Positions 58,761 through 64,000 of a DNA stretch of 64,000 nt are shown one piece after another. The stretch is from Anaerolineae bacterium (GTDB lineage Bacteria; Chloroflexota; Anaerolineae; Aggregatilineales; Phototrophicaceae): positions 1 through 64,000 of the forward strand of contig JALHNB010000010.1 of NCBI GenBank assembly GCA_022843745.1, in the 5' to 3' direction. Made by a program: the position numbers and the translations under genes. Every line of letters begins with the position of its first letter. The stretch's first letter is position 1. The notes under the pieces were generated by a model. That model did not search any database. It was given only the letters and a program-made list of their open reading frames with translations, and was not told the origin of the DNA.

Positions 58761-60707
58761 ATGTGCGGAATTGTCGGAATCATCGACCTGAGCAAACAGC
58801 AGCGTGCTGACCATGAGCTTGTGTGGCGCATGAGCCAGTTGATCGCCCATCGTGGGCCGGATGGCGATGGTTTTTATACCGCGCCGAATGTCGCGCTGGG
58901 GATGCGCCGCCTGAGCATCATTGACGTGGACGGCAGCGACCAGCCGCTATATAACGAAGATCGCTCGATTGCGATGGTGTTCAACGGCGAGATTTATAAC
59001 TATCGCGAACTGCGTGAAGACCTGCTGCGGCGCGGTCATGTTCCACATACACAGGGCGACGGCGAAACCATCATCCATCTCTACGAAGAATATGGGTTGG
59101 ATTTATTTCATCATCTGCGCGGTATGTACGCTTTCGCGCTATGGGATAGCAATGCTGAACGGCTGGTGCTGGCTGTCGATCATATCGGTATGAAGCCGCT
59201 ATATCTGCACGAGCGCGATGGTAAACTGCTTTTCGCCAGCGAAGTGAAGGCATTTTTTGCTGATCCAGCCACACCGCGCGGCCTGAATCTCGGTGCATTG
59301 GATGCTTATCTCGGCTTTGGCTACATGATCGGCAACGAGACGCTTTTTGATGGGGTGAGACGTTTGCCGCCGGGTCACGCGCTGGTTGTCGATCATGGGA
59401 CAGATACCCGTTTGTATCCGCATTGGCAGTTTCCAAATGTTGAAAAGGACGGGTCTCAGACCCGCCCCTACAACGATGCCACGATTATTCAGGAAGCGCG
59501 TGATTTATTGGCGGATTCGGTGCGCATTCATCTCCGCAGCGATGTGCCGCTCGGATTATTTTTAAGCGGAGGTATCGATTCAGCGGCGATGCTGGCCTTG
59601 ATGAATCGCGACGCGGGTGGGCGCATCAAAACCTATACCATCGGCTATGATATGGACACGCCGGATAATGAAGTCGCGCAGGCGCGTCGAATCGCGGGGC
59701 ATTTTCAAACCGATCATCATGAACAGGTTATCAACGCCGATGATTGGTGGGAGGGCTTGCAGCGCTACGTTTATTATCATGATGAGCCGAACGCCAACCC
59801 CTCCGCCATCTCGCTTTTGCTGCTTGCGGAGCAGACCGCGAAACAGGTCAAAGTCGTTTTAACCGGATTGGGTGGCGACGAACTTTTCGGCGGTTATCCG
59901 CACCATCGCACGATGCCGCAGCTTTTGCATAATCACGAGTCCTGGGGGCAATATTTAGCGCCGATGGACGGAGTGCTAGCGGCGCTCGAAGCGTATTATC
60001 CGGCGATGAAGCGCTTCCGTATTATTGGCGCGCTGCCCACCTATTTGCCGCGCATCCGGCAGGCGATCCGTCCCCGCGACGAGGGCTTGATGCGAATGCA
60101 CTCGTTCGATGGCATGGTATTCAGTGACTCGCTACGCCAGCGGCTCTACGGCGAAGAATTAACTGCTGTATGCCAACGCACACACTATCGTGAACGTGCC
60201 TATGCGGATATTGTCGCTCGAAGCTGGCGCGATGATCCCTATAACACGGCGCAGGCGTTGGTGATTAACACCTGGCTGACCGGAAACGCGCTGCTTTCCC
60301 AGGATAAAACCGCGATGGCGCACTCTCTGGAAGCGCGAGTCCCATTTTTTGACCCTGTGCTGCTCAAATTCGCCGCCGAAGTGCCATCCGAACTGCGAAT
60401 GCGCAGTAATAAATTTGTGCTGCGCGAGGCGATGCGCCCCTATCTGCCAGATTTCGCGCTTGAACGCCCCAAGCAGCCCTTCAGTACGCCGATTCTCAAG
60501 TGGTTTGAGCGCGATCTGAGTACGCGAATCCAGGCCGTTCTGCGCGACCCGGCTGCGATGAGCCGCCGCCTATTCAATCGCATGGAATTGGACAAACTGC
60601 TTGACGCACATTTTTCCGGGCAGGCGCAGAATACAGAGGTCATTTTCCGGCTGTTGACGCTCGAATTGTGGCAGCAAAAATTTCTCACTGTCGCTTCGCC
60701 TGTATAA
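58761..60707 (+). CDS. asnB: Asparagine synthase (glutamine-hydrolysing)
   Basis: 648 residues. The ATG at 58761 gives MCGIVGI, placing the glutaminase nucleophile Cys2 directly after Met; a GTG at 58755 would bury it. The class II glutaminase domain (1-200) has HRGPDGDGFY and FNGEIYNYRELR; the synthetase domain has the PP-loop LFLSGGIDSAAML and LSQDKTAMAHSLEARVPFFD. Converts aspartate and glutamine to asparagine, though relatives modify surface glycans or peptides. A dispersed palindrome lies in frame between the domains (59450-59473). It follows the Cx2PC array on the same strand. Confidence 0.93.
   Translation: MCGIVGIIDLSKQQRADHELVWRMSQLIAHRGPDGDGFYTAPNVALGMRRLSIIDVDGSDQPLYNEDRSIAMVFNGEIYNYRELREDLLRRGHVPHTQGDGETIIHLYEEYGLDLFHHLRGMYAFALWDSNAERLVLAVDHIGMKPLYLHERDGKLLFASEVKAFFADPATPRGLNLGALDAYLGFGYMIGNETLFDGVRRLPPGHALVVDHGTDTRLYPHWQFPNVEKDGSQTRPYNDATIIQEARDLLADSVRIHLRSDVPLGLFLSGGIDSAAMLALMNRDAGGRIKTYTIGYDMDTPDNEVAQARRIAGHFQTDHHEQVINADDWWEGLQRYVYYHDEPNANPSAISLLLLAEQTAKQVKVVLTGLGGDELFGGYPHHRTMPQLLHNHESWGQYLAPMDGVLAALEAYYPAMKRFRIIGALPTYLPRIRQAIRPRDEGLMRMHSFDGMVFSDSLRQRLYGEELTAVCQRTHYRERAYADIVARSWRDDPYNTAQALVINTWLTGNALLSQDKTAMAHSLEARVPFFDPVLLKFAAEVPSELRMRSNKFVLREAMRPYLPDFALERPKQPFSTPILKWFERDLSTRIQAVLRDPAAMSRRLFNRMELDKLLDAHFSGQAQNTEVIFRLLTLELWQQKFLTVASPV
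59450..59473. repeat. Dispersed palindrome inside asnB, GCCCCTACA family
   Basis: CGGGTC-TCA-GACCCG followed by CCCCTACAA, encoding about DGSQTRPYN in the linker between the glutaminase and synthetase domains. It keeps the frame. The nearest relative in the window is at 13795-13818. Confidence 0.92.
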
Positions 60708-60745
60708 TAGGGCGCTGTTAAGATGCGCTGCGAAGGAAGGCGATT

Positions 60746-61264
60746 ATGCAGCAATTATTTGGCATTATTGGTTGGGTCGTATTAGCAATCCTGGTCGCGT
60801 TCATCTGTGGGTTGGTGGTATCCGTACCGCTTCGGAGTTTTGCGGACGATAATGTCCTGGCGACGTTTAATTCGATTGATGGCGAAGCTGCCAGAAGTGC
60901 GCTTCAGCAGCAGTTTGGCATCGTGTTTCCAACCAGCGTGACTGAGTTTCATCGCGCTAACAAAGGCGATAAAGCCTATTGGATTCAGTTACGTCTGGCA
61001 CGTGAAGCACTGAATAACCTGTTCAAAGACTCACAGTACATGACTTGTACTTTCCCACTTCAGTCGAACTACATTCCCGTGTTTGAGTATGCGCGTCTCC
61101 TTGGGCCAGAACAGTGGGCGCGGATGAGCTGGTGGACACCGAACAACGCGGCGACTTTTGTCGGCGGGGAATGTACAGGGACTGATTACAAGATTTTTCG
61201 GATGTTCACCGATGTAACCAACTCGTCACAGTGGATATTCTACATGGAAGTGGTTCAGGAGTAA
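60746..61264 (+). CDS. Small membrane-anchored hypothetical protein
   Basis: 172 residues with an N-terminal helix (about 6-28) and an extracytoplasmic body: FADDNVLATFNSIDGEAARSALQQQFGIVFPTSVTEFHRANKGDKAYWIQLRLAREALNNLF, then two cysteines (MTCTFP, GGECTG). I do not recognise the family; the pattern SVTEFHRANKGDKAYWIQLRL recalls small surface proteins of unknown function. AAGGAAGG precedes the ATG. It is convergent with groEL, with a perfect palindrome between them. Confidence 0.7.
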   Translation: MQQLFGIIGWVVLAILVAFICGLVVSVPLRSFADDNVLATFNSIDGEAARSALQQQFGIVFPTSVTEFHRANKGDKAYWIQLRLAREALNNLFKDSQYMTCTFPLQSNYIPVFEYARLLGPEQWARMSWWTPNNAATFVGGECTGTDYKIFRMFTDVTNSSQWIFYMEVVQE

Positions 61265-61268
61265 AAAA

Positions 61269-61296
61269 GTAGGGGCGACACATGTGTCGCCCCTAC
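61269..61296. repeat. Perfect 28-base palindrome between convergent genes, GCCCCTACA family
   Basis: GTAGGGGCGACACA / TGTGTCGCCCCTAC with no loop, 4 bases after the upstream stop and 28 bases from the groEL stop. An A-run (AAAAAA, 61263-61268) on one side makes it a usable terminator for groEL transcription on the minus strand. Confidence 0.9.
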
Positions 61297-61324
61297 AAGA
61301 GATGTCATTTAAACCGTTGGCGGT

Positions 61325-62953
<1,629 letters not shown>

Positions 62954-63011
62954 TTATAACCTCCAGATTTGCTTGTGATGTTGTTTCTAAAAATGGGTGC
63001 TGAGATGCGTC

Positions 63012-63308
63012 TTATTCGACGATACCCAGAATATCGGTTTCCTTCATAATGAGGAGTTTCTTACCGTCGATCTTGACCTCAGTGCCAGCGTATTTAGCAA
63101 ACAGCACGCGGTCACCAGCTTTGACATCCATCTGGATGCGCTTGCCGGATTCATCGTGGCGGCCTGGGCCAGCAGCCAGAACTTTGCCCTGCTGCGGTTT
63201 CTCTTTAGCGGTTTCGGGCAGAACGAGTTGACCACCTGCAAAGGTTTCTTCTTGTTCCACTGCCTCGATGACCACACGATCACCCAGGGGACGTAGATTA
63301 AGAGCCAT
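63012..63308 (-). CDS. groES: Co-chaperonin GroES
   Basis: 98 residues from the ATG at 63308, which has GGAGGG 5-10 bases upstream; an in-frame ATG at 63320 lacks such a site. [17 protein letters not shown] opens the protein; the mobile loop is [30 protein letters not shown], and [34 protein letters not shown] closes it. Caps the GroEL ring. Confidence 0.97.
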   Translation of the reverse strand: MALNLRPLGDRVVIEAVEQEETFAGGQLVLPETAKEKPQQGKVLAAGPGRHDESGKRIQMDVKAGDRVLFAKYAGTEVKIDGKKLLIMKETDILGIVE

Positions 63309-63376
63309 TATTCCCTCCATCTTCTATTATTGTGATGTTATTGTGGAAATTTCGGAATGTATTATCCACACACGTT

Positions 63377-63402
63377 TTAGCACTCAAACATGAGAGTGCT
63401 AA
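63377..63402. promoter_or_regulatory. CIRCE operator of groESL, with an 8-base spacer
   Basis: TTAGCACTC-N8-GAGTGCTAA with perfect 9-base arms, the HrcA repressor site. The usual spacer is 9. A second, weaker copy with CTAGCAAAC, 9-base spacer and a perfect right arm GAGTGCTAA lies at 63451-63477, upstream of the -35. Confidence 0.93.
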
Positions 63403-63415
63403 CAAAACTGCCATC

Positions 63416-63444
63416 AATATAGCAAAAGGAGTTCCAATCGTCAA
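63416..63444 (-). promoter_or_regulatory. groESL promoter
   Basis: On the minus strand TTGACG (63444-63439), 17-base spacer, TATATT (63421-63416). CIRCE begins 13 bases downstream of the -10, so repressor would sit at the transcription start. Confidence 0.85.
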
Positions 63445-63490
63445 GGATTTCTAGCAAACTTCTTATGCGAGTGCTAAAGTTTGGCTAAAG

Positions 63491-64000
63491 TTAGGAAGAT
63501 TTGATACGCAGCGAATCGAGAATCATCTGAAAAGTTGGGATGAGCGTATTCCCTGTCGAATCGGCTGAATATGTCTCCGCAACGATTAGATCACCCCCAC
63601 GACGCATAAAAAATACGTCGGTTTGACCTGGCGGGAACTGGGGATTTGCGCCGTTCTGTCGATAACTGCGGCGTATACTGCCATCCTGTGCCGCTGCCGT
63701 GTCGATGAAGGTTAATTCGGTTCGCGGCTGATAATTTGCCTGAACATAGATGTCGAGCGCATTCTGGAAATCGGCATCACTGCTGATTTTTGAATCGACC
63801 ATCGTGACCGAGACATAGGCGCTCAGGTCGTTCGCTTGCCAGACATGGCTTAAAAGTGTGCCATCGCGGGTGGCATCCAGAAAACCCTGCGGTGGAATCC
63901 ACTCGCGCGGGATCGAGATCGCATATTGATTTTGCTCGATTCGCTGGGCGCTGCTAAATGGCGTAGGTGGAAGCGCAGCAACCGCATCGGCAGTCGCTTT
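63491..64000 (-). CDS. Hypothetical protein, 5' part beyond the window edge
   Basis: The frame is open from the window edge to a stop at 63491: 169 residues of the C-terminal part are visible. The visible start has ATADAVAALPPTPFSS and SIPREWIPPQGFLDATRDGTLLSHVWQANDLSAYVSVTMVDS, followed by NALDIYVQANYQPRTELTFID and VFFMRRGGDLIVAETYSADSTGNTLIPTFQMILDSLRI. This resembles small PsbP/DUF1795-like beta folds, with the last helix LIPTFQMILDSLRI typical of them. Orientation is the same as groESL, but transcription of the latter starts downstream of it. Confidence 0.65.
   Translation of the reverse strand, partial: KATADAVAALPPTPFSSAQRIEQNQYAISIPREWIPPQGFLDATRDGTLLSHVWQANDLSAYVSVTMVDSKISSDADFQNALDIYVQANYQPRTELTFIDTAAAQDGSIRRSYRQNGANPQFPPGQTDVFFMRRGGDLIVAETYSADSTGNTLIPTFQMILDSLRIKSS

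Overview
The window reads as a chromosomal segment of an aerobic bacterium of the phylum Chloroflexota, most like the Anaerolineae. I base this on a mixture that is usual there: Gram-positive-style control (a T-box leader before pheS, a CIRCE element before groESL), no sign of an outer-membrane apparatus, System I cytochrome c maturation of the cysteine-CcmE type, a DUF4058 protein, and lipoproteins and a Ser/Thr kinase with Thr/Pro-rich linkers. The assignment comes from gene content only; no 16S rRNA or ribosomal operon is present.

Layout. 1-8.7 kb: one-directional cytochrome c maturation cluster ccmE-ccmF-ccmH-tlpA-like-ccmI-like-(dihaem lipoprotein)-ccmA-ccmB, then ccmC-ccmD from its own promoter. 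8.7-13.7 kb: DUF4058 protein, a lipoprotein, an M20 peptidase and an HExxH membrane protein. 13.8-17.4 kb: ABC-2 exporter (ATPase and two permeases). 17.6-19.6 kb: HNH endonuclease, an excisionase-type HTH protein, small ORFs and structured non-coding DNA. 19.7-23.8 kb: T-box, pheS, pheT. 23.9-27.5 kb: FGGY kinase, DUF3291 protein, membrane protein, glycosyltransferase. 27.6-30.4 kb: Fur/Zur regulator divergent from a zinc-type binding protein and ABC ATPase, with two operator boxes between them and no permease gene. 30.4-37 kb: membrane proteins, a two-domain thioredoxin, HAD phosphatase, a phage-type Bro-N protein with its own operator. 37-49 kb: fasciclin/DUF4397 secreted protein, M19 dipeptidase, membrane-fused sulfite-oxidase-type enzyme, CopC-CopD fusion with a decayed cytochrome domain coupled to a small TIR-like protein, PhyH and SDR enzymes, PQQ-type sugar dehydrogenase. 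48-50 kb: RpoD and a DUF177 protein. 58.8-64 kb: asparagine synthase, a small protein, groEL-groES with CIRCE, and a partial gene at the edge.

The most unusual region is 50.25-58.7 kb. A very large receptor-like Ser/Thr kinase is translationally coupled to the first of six tandem paralogues of an unrecognised membrane-anchored extracytoplasmic family. Every member has an N-terminal membrane segment, an IR(A)RPYDD-like motif, a Cx2PC(W/F)xGIRPG motif and four invariant cysteines. A Cys-based dual-specificity phosphatase lies between copies one and two, overlapping copy two by 4 bases; its junction with copy one holds a 67-bp tandem duplication. Kinase, phosphatase and secreted family form one compact block, and this is my best candidate for an undescribed system.

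A second theme is a rich set of short dispersed palindromes and tandem repeats between genes. The main family ends in GCCCCTACA. Copies lie at the start of ccmH, inside the asnB reading frame, and between convergent genes where they may act as terminators.
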